Positions 28,702 through 37,535 of a DNA stretch of 64,000 nucleotides are shown piece by piece. Below the pieces are notes generated by a model. The model had not been told where the DNA came from. It ran no database searches and saw only the letters and a list, made by a program, of their open reading frames with translations. Positions within the stretch are counted from its first letter, which is position 1. Each line of letters opens with the position of its first letter. Made by a program: the position numbers and the translations under genes. The DNA is from Alistipes sp. (GTDB lineage: Bacteria; Bacteroidota; Bacteroidia; Bacteroidales; Rikenellaceae): positions 135,662-199,661 of the forward strand of contig JAHHQM010000002.1 in the NCBI GenBank assembly GCA_020026395.1. The letters are read 5' to 3'.

Positions 28702-30339
28702 ATGTACAAGAACTCAAAACACGCCATATTTTTTCCGCTGTTGCTGGCCGTAGGCGTTGCGGCAGGACTGCTTTTCGGGCAGTATCTCGGCCGTAACTCG
28801 ACCACCTCACAGTTCATGGGCATGTTGCGCACCATGCCCCAGATGAACAACAAACTGACGCAGATTCTCACGCTGATCGACCGCGAATATGTCGATCCCA
28901 TCTCGACCGATTCCCTGGCCGAGAAGGTCATCCCGACGCTCGTGCGCGAGCTCGACCCCCACTCGGTATACATTCCCCAGAAGGATATGGCCACCCTGAA
29001 CGAATCGCTCGAGGGCGAATTCGACGGCATCGGGGTGATGTTCAACATGGCCACCGACACGGTCATCGTCCTCAATGTCATCCGACAGGGTCCCAGCGAC
29101 AAGGCAGGCCTTAAATCGGGCGACCGCATCATCCGCGTCAATGATTCGCTCATTGCGGGTCAGAAGTTGAACATGAACGATGTGGTGACCCTGCTCCGCG
29201 GCCCGCGGGGATCGAAGGTACGGCTCGACATCGCCCGTCGCGGCATCACGGAACTCATTCCGCACGAAGTGACGCGCGACGCCATTCCCATCCGCAGCAT
29301 CGAATCCTCGTTCGAGATCGCCGAGGGCATCGGTTATGTGAAGTTGGGGCAGTTTGCCCGCACCTCGTTTACGGAATTGGAACAATCGCTCGACGATTTC
29401 CGCAAGAAGGACATTCACCGTCTGATTTTCGATTTGAGAAACAATACGGGAGGTTTTCTGGATCAGGCCATTTTGATCGCCAACGAATTCCTCCACAAGG
29501 ATCAGCTGATCGTCTACACCGAAGACCGCCACCACCGTCAGGTGCGCGAATATGCCGACGGCAAGGGCAAGGCACAGGATATGGAGGTCGTGGTATTGAT
29601 CGATGAGGGCAGCGCTTCGTCGAGCGAGATCCTCGCAGGCGCTCTTCAGGACAACGACCGCGGTACGATCATCGGCCGCCGCTCGTTCGGCAAGGGTCTT
29701 GTGCAGCAGCAGATCCCCTTCTCGGACGGATCGGCACTGCGTCTTACGACCGCCCGCTACTATACGCCGACGGGTCGTTCGATCCAGAAACCCTACACCA
29801 TCGGCGACGAGAAGAGCTACGACGAAGACCTCTTGAAACGCTACAAGAACAACGAATTTTTCTCGGCCGACAGCATCCATTTTGCCGACTCGCTGAAACG
29901 CACCACACCCAAGGGTAAGGTCGTGTACGGCGGTGGCGGGATTATGCCCGATATTTTCGTGCCGGCCGATACGACCGACGTGACGAAGTATTTCCTTCAG
30001 GTGTCGGGTCGTAACATCCTTTACCGCTATACGCTCGAATATTCCGACCGTCACCGCGACGAATTGGAGCGTATCTCCACGGTCGAAGATCTGAAGGCGT
30101 TCTTCGACCGCGACCCCGAACTTTTCGACAAGTTTGTCCGCTATGCCGCCCGCGAGGGAGTACGCCCCGTGCGCCGCGACATCGCCCGCTCACGTGCCCT
30201 GATGGAGGCACAGATCCGCGCCTACATCGCCCGCAACACGCCCCTCGAGGACAACGGATTCTACGCCTCGATCCACCCCGTCGACCGTGTCATCACCACG
30301 GCCATTGAAGAACTGAACAAAACCCGTAAAAATGATTAA
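28702..30339 (+). CDS. S41 family C-terminal processing peptidase (CtpA/Prc-like)
   Basis: A 545-aa periplasmic serine protease. An N-terminal signal-anchor (FFPLLLAVGVAAGLLFGQYL) precedes a PDZ domain (about residues 95-180; GLKSGDRIIRVND) and the S41 catalytic core, with the serine in IDEGSASSSEILAGAL (about residue 305) and the lysine in RSFGKGLVQ (about 329). These enzymes trim C-termini of envelope proteins. The C-terminal 110 residues are a helical extension common in Bacteroidota members. It follows the DUF3078 gene closely and overlaps the next small gene by eight bases. Confidence 0.93.
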   Translation: MYKNSKHAIFFPLLLAVGVAAGLLFGQYLGRNSTTSQFMGMLRTMPQMNNKLTQILTLIDREYVDPISTDSLAEKVIPTLVRELDPHSVYIPQKDMATLNESLEGEFDGIGVMFNMATDTVIVLNVIRQGPSDKAGLKSGDRIIRVNDSLIAGQKLNMNDVVTLLRGPRGSKVRLDIARRGITELIPHEVTRDAIPIRSIESSFEIAEGIGYVKLGQFARTSFTELEQSLDDFRKKDIHRLIFDLRNNTGGFLDQAILIANEFLHKDQLIVYTEDRHHRQVREYADGKGKAQDMEVVVLIDEGSASSSEILAGALQDNDRGTIIGRRSFGKGLVQQQIPFSDGSALRLTTARYYTPTGRSIQKPYTIGDEKSYDEDLLKRYKNNEFFSADSIHFADSLKRTTPKGKVVYGGGGIMPDIFVPADTTDVTKYFLQVSGRNILYRYTLEYSDRHRDELERISTVEDLKAFFDRDPELFDKFVRYAAREGVRPVRRDIARSRALMEAQIRAYIARNTPLEDNGFYASIHPVDRVITTAIEELNKTRKND

Positions 30340-30583
30340 ACGTATTATCGGAATTGTGGCCTCGGCCGCCATCGTGTTTGTGCTGGTTGTGGTCATTGCC
30401 AATTCGGGCAACCACCAGACGCTCCTGCCCCACCACCTGACACACCCCGAGGCCGCATTGGCGGACACGACGCTGCTGCCCGCCGCGGATTCGCTTCCCC
30501 GGCAGGATACGCTTCAAGTCGATACCCTGCCTCATCGGGATTCCGTGAAGTGTCTCCCCGCAGATACCCTTCCCGCAGCGTAA
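30332..30583 (+). CDS. Small single-pass membrane protein of unknown function
   Basis: An 83-aa frame whose start overlaps the S41 stop (ATGATTAA), suggesting translational coupling. It has one N-terminal membrane helix (IIGIVASAAIVFVLVVVIAN) and a Pro/Asp/Leu-rich, low-complexity tail with repeated DTL (ADTTLL, QDTLQVDTLPHRDS, ADTLPAA). I do not recognise a family. Codon use resembles its neighbours and it ends just before a terminator, which supports a real gene. Confidence 0.6.
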   Translation: MIKRIIGIVASAAIVFVLVVVIANSGNHQTLLPHHLTHPEAALADTTLLPAADSLPRQDTLQVDTLPHRDSVKCLPADTLPAA

Positions 30584-30606
30584 TGCTTCGCTATTTAAAT
30601 AAGATT

Positions 30607-30642
30607 CAAAGAGCATCCGATTTCTTAGGGTGCTCTTTTTTT
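30607..30642 (+). terminator. Terminator after the S41 operon
   Basis: AAGAGCATCC and GGGTGCTCTT form a stem, followed by seven T. It also overlaps the stop codon of the converging MFS gene. Confidence 0.85.
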
Positions 30643-32029
30643 AGGAGCGGTGTCTTAAGCGCAACACCGAAAGGATCATTCCCGCTATGGACAGCACACC
30701 GCCGCAGAACAAAGCCGACACAGGCCCCCGATCGCCGAATGCGTGGAAGAACAGCGCCACCAAAGCCGCACCGAACGTCTGCCCGATCAGTCGCGCCGAG
30801 GCCATCATTCCGCTGGCACTGCCCGTGCGGTGTTGGGGAGCGGAGGTAAGGATGAGCTGGTTGTTGGGAGTCTGGAAGAATCCGAAACCCAAGCCGCAGA
30901 CCGCGAATCGCCACGCAATATTCCAAAACGAGGCATCCCACGGCAGGAAAGCCAGACAAAAACTCCCCACACACAAAATCAGAAGGCCGATACTGCCCAG
31001 GATTTCGGGATTGATGCGTCCTATGAGAAATCCCGACAGGGGCGCCACGAAAAGGATCACCACGGGATAGGCCGTCATCAGCAGACCCGTCCGTGCGGCA
31101 TCATAACCGAACGTATGCGCCAGCATAAAGGGCATGGCGACCATGGCCAGCGTCTGCGCCGCAAACGAGACGATGCTCGTAAATATAGATAATGAAAAGA
31201 TGGGAATCCGCAGCAGGTCGAGGGGCAACATCGGGAACTCCTTGCGGCGTTGCAGGCGGATATAGGTCACCGCCACGCCCACAAATCCGATGCTCAAGAG
31301 CGCGATGAGCCACACGGGGGCTTCGTGTCCGAAAGCCTCAAACGCCAGGATAAACAGTCCGAAAGTCAGGGCATTGAGCACAGCCTCCCCCGGATCGAAC
31401 CGTCGTCCGATCACCCGCGTGGGGTTTTCCGGCAGGGAGCGTCGCGCCAGCACCCACGCCACAAGTCCGAAGGGCACATTCACCACAAACAGCCACTGCC
31501 ACTCGGCCACCGACAGCACCGCACCCGTAAACACGGGGCCGAAGACCAGTCCCAAGGCCACAACCGTGGCATTCAGGCCGATTCCCTTGCCGAGGTGGCG
31601 GCGGGGATAGATCAGGCGGATGAGCGACGTACTGATGCTCATGACCATTGCCGCGCCCACGCCCTGCACCACGCGTGCCACCACCAGGAATCCGAATCCC
31701 AAAGCCAGCGCACACAGCAGCGATCCGAACGTAAAGAGCAGCAATCCCGAAAGATAGATCCGCCGATAGCCGTACAGTTCGCCGAGCGAGGCGAACGGCA
31801 GCAGCAGCATGACGATGACCAGCTGGAACGAATTGACGATCCAGATCGAATCCGAAGGGACGATGTGAAGTTGTTCGGCGATCGTGGGAAGTGCCACGTT
31901 GCACACCGTGCCGTCCAGCACCGAGAAAAACAGGCCGCACAAGAGTGCCGCCATCGCCACGTAAAGGCGCGGGGGACGCAAACCGTCCCACTCCAGATCA
32001 CCGACTATTTTGGATTGGGTTTGCTGCAT
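30641..32029 (-). CDS. MFS drug:H+ antiporter, DHA2 (EmrB/QacA) family
   Basis: A 462-aa, 14-helix major facilitator. The DHA2 signature motif C region appears as LGLVFGPVFTGAVLS, motif A as GELYGYRRIYLSG, and the first helix carries LDGTVCNVALPTIA (the D1 motif of 14-TM exporters). It should export drugs, bile compounds or other amphiphiles at the expense of the proton gradient; the substrate is unknown. It has its own promoter (32057-32064) and no co-transcribed membrane fusion protein. Confidence 0.9.
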   Translation of the reverse strand: MQQTQSKIVGDLEWDGLRPPRLYVAMAALLCGLFFSVLDGTVCNVALPTIAEQLHIVPSDSIWIVNSFQLVIVMLLLPFASLGELYGYRRIYLSGLLLFTFGSLLCALALGFGFLVVARVVQGVGAAMVMSISTSLIRLIYPRRHLGKGIGLNATVVALGLVFGPVFTGAVLSVAEWQWLFVVNVPFGLVAWVLARRSLPENPTRVIGRRFDPGEAVLNALTFGLFILAFEAFGHEAPVWLIALLSIGFVGVAVTYIRLQRRKEFPMLPLDLLRIPIFSLSIFTSIVSFAAQTLAMVAMPFMLAHTFGYDAARTGLLMTAYPVVILFVAPLSGFLIGRINPEILGSIGLLILCVGSFCLAFLPWDASFWNIAWRFAVCGLGFGFFQTPNNQLILTSAPQHRTGSASGMMASARLIGQTFGAALVALFFHAFGDRGPVSALFCGGVLSIAGMILSVLRLRHRS

Positions 32030-32056
32030 GGATTTAAATCAAGAAATCGAACATCG

Positions 32057-32064
32057 CAAAATTA
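32057..32064 (-). promoter_or_regulatory. -7 promoter box for the MFS gene
   Basis: Reads TAATTTTG on the minus strand, 27 bases before ATG 32029. Confidence 0.6.
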
Positions 32065-32142
32065 CGCATTATTCCGAGGATATGCTCCTTTTCGAGGAGG
32101 AATCCGCCCCGGAAAAGCATTGCAAAAACGCCACAACTTTCG

Positions 32143-32150
32143 TAATTTTG
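32143..32150 (+). promoter_or_regulatory. -7 promoter box for the acetyltransferase
   Basis: TAATTTTG, 22 bases before ATG 32173. Confidence 0.6.
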
Positions 32151-32172
32151 TAAACGACCAACCCGAAAAACC

Positions 32173-32724
32173 ATGAAAACGGAACTCGAAAAGATGCGTT
32201 CGCAGGAGTTGTTCTCCTACCGTGCGCCCGAAATACAGGAGAGTATGCGTCACGCCAAGCGGCTCTGCTCACGCCTTGTGACGCTCAACATCTATGACGA
32301 GGAGTATCGCCCGCTGATCGAGGAGCTGATCCCCTCGATCCCCGCCTCCACGATGATCTGCCCGCCGTTTTTCTGCGATCACGGCCACGGCATCATCCTC
32401 GGCGAGGGGGTTTTCATCAATTACAACTGCACGTTTCTGGACGGGGGCGAAATCCGCATCGGCAACCGCACCTTCATCGGCCCGAACTGCCAACTCTACA
32501 CGCCCCATCACCCCCTACAGGTCGAGGAGCGTCGCCGCGGGGACGAATACGAACTCCCGATCACGATCGGCGAGGATTGTTGGTTGGGAGGCGGTGTGAT
32601 TGTCTGCCCGGGCGTGAAGATCGGCGACCGTTGCGTCATTGCCGCGGGATCGGTCGTGACGCGCGACATCCCCGACGACTCGCTGGCCGCCGGGAATCCC
32701 TCCACGGTAAAACGCCGTCTATAA
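32173..32724 (+). CDS. Sugar O-acetyltransferase (maltose/galactoside type)
   Basis: A 183-aa left-handed beta-helix acetyltransferase. An N-terminal helical cap (residues 1-55, with MRHAKRLCSRL) precedes hexapeptide repeats. The catalytic histidine region is TPHHPLQVEERR, and the coil continues through GEDCWLGGGVIVCPGVKIGD. It moves acetyl from acetyl-CoA to a sugar hydroxyl, often as a detoxifying step. The acceptor sugar cannot be read. Converges with the alcohol dehydrogenase, with one base between stops. Confidence 0.9.
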   Translation: MKTELEKMRSQELFSYRAPEIQESMRHAKRLCSRLVTLNIYDEEYRPLIEELIPSIPASTMICPPFFCDHGHGIILGEGVFINYNCTFLDGGEIRIGNRTFIGPNCQLYTPHHPLQVEERRRGDEYELPITIGEDCWLGGGVIVCPGVKIGDRCVIAAGSVVTRDIPDDSLAAGNPSTVKRRL

Positions 32725-32725
32725 C

Positions 32726-33757
32726 CTATTCGATTGCGATTTTGATCACTCCGTCTGCGCGGCTTTCGAAAAGGCGGTAGGCCTCCTCGATCCGCTCCAA
32801 CGGGAAGCGATGCGTAATGAGGGGTGTCGTGTCGATCTTACCCGCCTCGATCAGGCGGAGGATCTCCCGTGCATCACATCCGTCCACACCGCCCGTCTTA
32901 AACGTCAGGTTCTTGCCGTACATATCGGGCAGGGGCAGCATTTGCGGTTTGTCGTACATCGCCACGATCGTCACCACGGCATTGGGGCGTGCCGCCTCCC
33001 AAGCCATACGGAACGTCGCTTCCGACCCCGCCACCTCGATGACCCGATCCGCACCGCCGTGTGCACTCCGTTTACGGACATATTCGACGCACTCCTCGGG
33101 TGCGACGACCTCCACTTCGGGGTAATGTTCGCGGACAAATCGGGCACGTGTCTCCGATTTTTCGCAGACAATGATGTGTGCGGGGTGTTTCAGCATCACG
33201 CACAAAAGGGTACAAAGTCCCGTAGACCCTGCGCCGATGATCAGCACCGTATCTTCTTCACTGATTTCCGAAATTCGCGTCGCCCAGAATCCCGTGGCGA
33301 GGATATCGCCCACGAACAGCGCCTCGGAATCCGACACCGAATCGGGGATTCGCGTCAGCCCCTGCTCGGCATGGGGTACGCGCACATAACGCGCCTGTCC
33401 GCCGTCGATTCGGCATCCCAAAGCCCATCCGCCGTCGGGATCGGTACAGTTGTTCACGAATCCGTGTCGGCAGAAGAAGCACTCCCCGCAGAATGTCTCG
33501 ACATTGACCGACACGCGGTCGCCCGCCGCAAGATGCTTCACGGCCGATCCGACCTCCACAATCCGACCGACCATTTCGTGGCCGATGGTCACCCCCGGCA
33601 CAGCACGGGGTACAAAACCCTCCTTGATATGCAGGTCACTCGTACAAATACTGCTCAAGATCACCTCCACCACGGCATCGCGCGGATCGAGGATCACGGG
33701 CACGGGTTTTTCGCGGAACTCGAACAAGCCCTTTCGGATATAGGTATATGCTTTCAT
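32726..33757 (-). CDS. Zinc-dependent medium-chain alcohol dehydrogenase
   Basis: A 343-aa MDR-family dehydrogenase. Catalytic zinc ligands are in SSICTSDLHI (Cys) and GHEMVGRIVEVG (His/Glu); the structural zinc loop is CGECFFCRHGFVNNC. The NAD-binding domain has VLIIGAGSTGLCTLL. The threonine-dehydrogenase / sorbitol-dehydrogenase-like layout does not reveal the substrate. It has its own promoter; the FKBP terminator lies directly upstream. Confidence 0.9.
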   Translation of the reverse strand: MKAYTYIRKGLFEFREKPVPVILDPRDAVVEVILSSICTSDLHIKEGFVPRAVPGVTIGHEMVGRIVEVGSAVKHLAAGDRVSVNVETFCGECFFCRHGFVNNCTDPDGGWALGCRIDGGQARYVRVPHAEQGLTRIPDSVSDSEALFVGDILATGFWATRISEISEEDTVLIIGAGSTGLCTLLCVMLKHPAHIIVCEKSETRARFVREHYPEVEVVAPEECVEYVRKRSAHGGADRVIEVAGSEATFRMAWEAARPNAVVTIVAMYDKPQMLPLPDMYGKNLTFKTGGVDGCDAREILRLIEAGKIDTTPLITHRFPLERIEEAYRLFESRADGVIKIAIE

Positions 33758-33775
33758 CGTTTATTCGGTTTGAAA

Positions 33776-33783
33776 CAAAGGTA
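33776..33783 (-). promoter_or_regulatory. -7 promoter box for the alcohol dehydrogenase
   Basis: Reads TACCTTTG on the minus strand, 18 bases before ATG 33757. Confidence 0.65.
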
Positions 33784-33784
33784 C

Positions 33785-33819
33785 AAAAAAACGGGAATAC
33801 GTCGTAAAACGTACTCCCG
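33785..33819 (-). terminator. Terminator after the two-domain FKBP gene
   Basis: On the minus strand CGGGAGTACGT and ACGTATTCCCG form a stem followed by seven T. The T-tract abuts the alcohol dehydrogenase promoter. Confidence 0.85.
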
Positions 33820-33840
33820 CAAAAATTATGATGGAATGGA

Positions 33841-35310
33841 TTATTTACCGGGGTTTACATCGAGCAGCTCAACCGTAAACTTGAGAGCCTCGTTCGGACC
33901 GATGTCAGCACCGGCACCACGCTCGCCGTAAGCCAGCTCCGACGGAATCCACAACGTGATCTTACCGCCCTTGCCGACGAGTTTCATACCCTCGGTCCAG
34001 CCTTTAATCACCTGGTTCAGACCAAACGTAATCGGCTCCTTACGCTCATAGCTGCTGTCGAACACCTTGCCCGAACGCAACGTGCCTTCGTAGTGAACAC
34101 GTACGCAATCCGTATCTTTCGTGGCGCAAACCTTGCTGCCCTTACGCTCAACCTTGTAAAGCAGACCCGACTCGGTCTTCTGCACACCGTCCTGTTTCTC
34201 GATCTCGGCCAACCACTCTTTCGAAGCCTTGGCGTTCAGGCACTCGGGGCTGTTCTCATAGTCGTAGGGAACCAGATCAACCAGCTCGGCCTCGACCTCG
34301 ATGGCCTCGTTGGGGCCTACCTCGCGGCGGTTACCATACTCGCCGAATGCCAGACTGGAGGGAATCCACATATGGATCTTACCACCCTTACCGACAAACT
34401 TCATGGCCTCGGCCCAACCGGGGAATACGTCCTTGAGGGTTACGGCGATGGGTTCGTCCTCGTCGAAGTGGTCGGGATTGTACATCTTGACCATCTCCTG
34501 TGCATGCTCGTCAAGATCGGCGAAATGCGATGCACCGAATACCTTGCCGTTCATCGAACGACCTACGAAGTGCAACTTCATCGTATCGCGATCGCTCTTG
34601 ACCGTCTGCGAGAGATCACCCTCCTCAACGACCTTATAGATCAGACCCGACTCGGTCTTCACGGTCTTCGACTGCGAAGCCTTCTTCTCCAACCATTTCT
34701 CCGATTTCTCGGCGTTCAGTTTGGGAAGCTTCTCCATGAAATAGTAACGCAGGTACTCGCCTGCCTCCTGAGGCGTCATCTTGACCTCTTCCCTGTTCCA
34801 CATATTGCGGATGGCCTCACCGACCCATACGGTCTGGATCTCGAGGTTGCTCTGCTTCAGGCCGCCACCCATGTTGAAGCCCAGCTTCTCGCAGAACTCC
34901 TTACGCTCGGCGTCGTTCTCGAACATGGCGGGATCAGCCTCCGGACGAATCATCTTGGTGGTATCGCCATTGGCCAGACGCGTGCTGTCCTCAACTCGGC
35001 GCTGCTCCATGATGGCCTTCTTGCGCTCGGGACGTACCTTCGACATGAAGTTCATGATATAATCCGAAGACTCCTTCAACTCCTTGTTCGACATCTTGAG
35101 TGCACCCTTCTCTACGGCATCAACAACAACGTCAACATCCATCGGGATATCGCGCAACTGCTGGGTAAGGCTGCCACCGATGTTGACACCCATGGCATAC
35201 GACAACGAGTCAAACTCCGACAGGCTGCCCTTCGTGATACCGGTCTTGGAACCGCCGCACGAGGTCAGCAAAGCAAGCGCTCCGGCGGCGATAAATAAAT
35301 TCTTTTTCAT
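33841..35310 (-). CDS. Lipoprotein peptidyl-prolyl isomerase with two FKBP domains
   Basis: A 489-aa envelope lipoprotein (signal ending ALLTSCGG). An N-terminal helical dimerisation region (LSYAMGVNIGGSLTQQL, residues about 30-190) precedes two FKBP_C domains: one at about 225-345 with FPGWAEAMKFVGKGGKIHMW, and a closer match to consensus at about 380-487 with IKGWTEGMKLVGKGGKITLW and LAYGERGAGADIGPNEAL. It should fold proline-containing envelope proteins. The first domain has diverged substrate-pocket residues and may only bind. Monocistronic, with its own promoter and terminator. Confidence 0.92.
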   Translation of the reverse strand: MKKNLFIAAGALALLTSCGGSKTGITKGSLSEFDSLSYAMGVNIGGSLTQQLRDIPMDVDVVVDAVEKGALKMSNKELKESSDYIMNFMSKVRPERKKAIMEQRRVEDSTRLANGDTTKMIRPEADPAMFENDAERKEFCEKLGFNMGGGLKQSNLEIQTVWVGEAIRNMWNREEVKMTPQEAGEYLRYYFMEKLPKLNAEKSEKWLEKKASQSKTVKTESGLIYKVVEEGDLSQTVKSDRDTMKLHFVGRSMNGKVFGASHFADLDEHAQEMVKMYNPDHFDEDEPIAVTLKDVFPGWAEAMKFVGKGGKIHMWIPSSLAFGEYGNRREVGPNEAIEVEAELVDLVPYDYENSPECLNAKASKEWLAEIEKQDGVQKTESGLLYKVERKGSKVCATKDTDCVRVHYEGTLRSGKVFDSSYERKEPITFGLNQVIKGWTEGMKLVGKGGKITLWIPSELAYGERGAGADIGPNEALKFTVELLDVNPGK

Positions 35311-35354
35311 GGTTGATTATAATGTTTAAAAATTAACTGCTTTTTCGGCAAATA

Positions 35355-35362
35355 CAAAGATA
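35355..35362 (-). promoter_or_regulatory. -7 promoter box for the two-domain FKBP gene
   Basis: Reads TATCTTTG on the minus strand, 44 bases before ATG 35310. Confidence 0.65.
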
Positions 35363-35391
35363 TGTATTTTCACCGAAAAACCGATAATTTT

Positions 35392-36090
35392 CTATCGTTT
35401 TTTGCGATTCGAGAACTTATCCACACGCAGGAGTTCGATCTCGTAGAAAAGGGTCGCATTGGGTTTGACACCCAGCTTTTCGTCGCCCTCCGCGCCGTAA
35501 GCCTCGCGTGCGGGAAGCCACGTCGAAATGCGGCCGCCCTCGCCCACCAGACGCAGGCTCTCGCGCAATCCGCCGACCAGATCCGACATCTTGCTGCACA
35601 GCGAATCACCCCGCTCGTACGACGAGTAGATCTCGTGGTCGTCGGCCGTGCGGATCACCACACGCATCACCACCGAGTCTCGATCCGACATCGGCACCAG
35701 ATCCTGATCGCCGATCTCGGCCACGGCGTACGTCACACCCGACTTGGTGCGGGCATACGAACGATTCGACTTGGCAAATTCCTCCAAGAACTCCTCCTCG
35801 TAGCGGCGTGCCTTCTCGGGCAAGAAGTAATTCATGTAGCGCAGGAAATAGGCTCGTCCCTCCTCCTGTGTCAGGCGGGTTTTGCCCCGCTCCACGTCGC
35901 GGATACCCTCACACACGGCGGCGAGGTTGAGCGTGGAATCCGTCTTTTGGAGGTTCGCCGCGATGTTCATTCCGATGATATAAGCCACGGAATCGGCATC
36001 GGTGATCATTTTGGGACTCGAAGTTTTCTTCGAGCAGGCTCCCGCAAACATCACGACAACGAGCAGGAGGATCAGCAAATTTTTCTTCAT
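35392..36090 (-). CDS. Lipoprotein FKBP-type peptidyl-prolyl isomerase, single domain
   Basis: A 232-aa lipoprotein (signal ending VVMFAGACSKK). The N-terminal helical region (VAYIIGMNIAANLQKTDSTL) resembles that of the neighbouring two-domain FKBP, followed by one FKBP domain with LVGEGGRISTWLPAREAYGA near residues 180-200. The similarity of the two N-terminal regions points to paralogues. It follows nhaA by 15 bases and is probably the last gene of a ureohydrolase-nhaA-FKBP unit. Confidence 0.88.
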   Translation of the reverse strand: MKKNLLILLLVVVMFAGACSKKTSSPKMITDADSVAYIIGMNIAANLQKTDSTLNLAAVCEGIRDVERGKTRLTQEEGRAYFLRYMNYFLPEKARRYEEEFLEEFAKSNRSYARTKSGVTYAVAEIGDQDLVPMSDRDSVVMRVVIRTADDHEIYSSYERGDSLCSKMSDLVGGLRESLRLVGEGGRISTWLPAREAYGAEGDEKLGVKPNATLFYEIELLRVDKFSNRKKR

Positions 36091-36105
36091 GTGAAATCGG
36101 CCGTT

Positions 36106-37500
36106 TTAGTTGGTTTTCTTCTTCGCGAGCAGCAGGATCAGAATACTTCCGAGGATGGCTGCCGCGATTGAGCCCATCAAGATAGCAATTTTACCGCGAT
36201 TTACAAAATCGACCTGATCGCCGAAGGCCAGCGAATCGACAAACAACGACATCGTGAAACCGATACCGCCCAGGCAGGCCACGGCGAAGAGCATGCTCCA
36301 CGAAGCCTTTTCGGGCATGACGGCCACACCCGTCTTGACGGCCAGCCAGCTGGCGGCGGTGATGCCGAGCGGTTTACCCAGCAACAGGCCGAAGAAGACG
36401 CCCATACCGACCGAACCCATCTCGGGCGAGAACTGGAAGATATTGAAATAGCGGATCGAATCGATGCCCACACCGGCATTGGCCAGTGCGAAGATCGGCA
36501 TGATGATGAAAGTCACATAGGGAGAAAGCGCGTGCTCCAGACGGTAGCTCATACCCATCGAACCCGAAGCCAGACGGCGCATCTGACGCAGGTAGAAACG
36601 CTGCTCGGCCGTGGGGAATTCGTCGTCCGACTCCTCGATGTATTTCGGGTCGAGCAGGTGGCTCTTCAACCAACGCATCTTGTGAAACAGGTACTCTTTC
36701 TTATAGCGCGGGCGCATCGGGATCAGCATGGCCATGGCCACACCCGACAGGGTCGAGTGCACACCCGAATAGTAGAACAGACCCCACACCAGAATCGCAG
36801 GCACGAAGTAGAACGCCATACGTTTTTCGCCCATGCGGTTCAGGAAGTAGACGCCGAACATGATGATGGCGGCCAGCAGCAGACACATCAGCTCCATATC
36901 GCCACCGTAGAACAGGGCGATGACGATGATGGCACCCAGGTCATCGGCGATGGCCAGTGCCGTCAGGAAAATTTTCAGCGAAACGGGGACGCGGTCACCC
37001 AGCATCGACAGGATACCGACGGCGAAGGCGATATCGGTTGCCGTGGGGATACCCCATCCGTTGGCGGCCATCGTGCCGTGATTTACGAACATATAGATCA
37101 GGGCGGGCGCCATCATACCTCCGGCGGCTGCCATGACAGGCAGAATGGCCTTACGCACCGAGGAGAGCTGTCCCGAGACGACCTCACGTTTGATCTCCAG
37201 TCCCACCGTGAAGAAGAAAATCACCATCAGACCGTCATTGACGAACTTTTCGATGGTCATTCCCTTGGGGAAGATCCAGTTGATGTAGCCGTTCGGCGAG
37301 TGGATCATCATCGACAAATCGGTCTCCAGCAAACTATGGTAATAAAGTTTTGTAGCCGGTAAATTAGCCAGCAACATGGCGACGGCCACACAAATCAACA
37401 ACACCACACCTCCTGCCCAAGGAGCATTCAACAGGCCTTTGCTGCGGATTCCCATCATGTGACGGGAACGCACCCAACCATACATAGAAAACAGTCGCAT
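36106..37500 (-). CDS. nhaA: Na+/H+ antiporter NhaA
   Basis: A 464-aa NhaA with 12 predicted membrane helices. The diagnostic stretch WGIPTATDIAFAVGILSMLG and the ion-binding aspartates in ALAIADDLGAI (the NhaA DD pair) are intact. A cytoplasmic loop of about 50 residues before the C-terminal half (LLDPKYIEESDDEFPTAEQR) is longer than in E. coli. The start at 37500 is tentative; ATG 37458 is also possible. It lies 35 bases after the ureohydrolase stop. Confidence 0.94.
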   Translation of the reverse strand: MRLFSMYGWVRSRHMMGIRSKGLLNAPWAGGVVLLICVAVAMLLANLPATKLYYHSLLETDLSMMIHSPNGYINWIFPKGMTIEKFVNDGLMVIFFFTVGLEIKREVVSGQLSSVRKAILPVMAAAGGMMAPALIYMFVNHGTMAANGWGIPTATDIAFAVGILSMLGDRVPVSLKIFLTALAIADDLGAIIVIALFYGGDMELMCLLLAAIIMFGVYFLNRMGEKRMAFYFVPAILVWGLFYYSGVHSTLSGVAMAMLIPMRPRYKKEYLFHKMRWLKSHLLDPKYIEESDDEFPTAEQRFYLRQMRRLASGSMGMSYRLEHALSPYVTFIIMPIFALANAGVGIDSIRYFNIFQFSPEMGSVGMGVFFGLLLGKPLGITAASWLAVKTGVAVMPEKASWSMLFAVACLGGIGFTMSLFVDSLAFGDQVDFVNRGKIAILMGSIAAAILGSILILLLAKKKTN

Positions 37501-37535
37501 AGTCTAAAAAACTTTAATTGTCTTACTTATTCACA

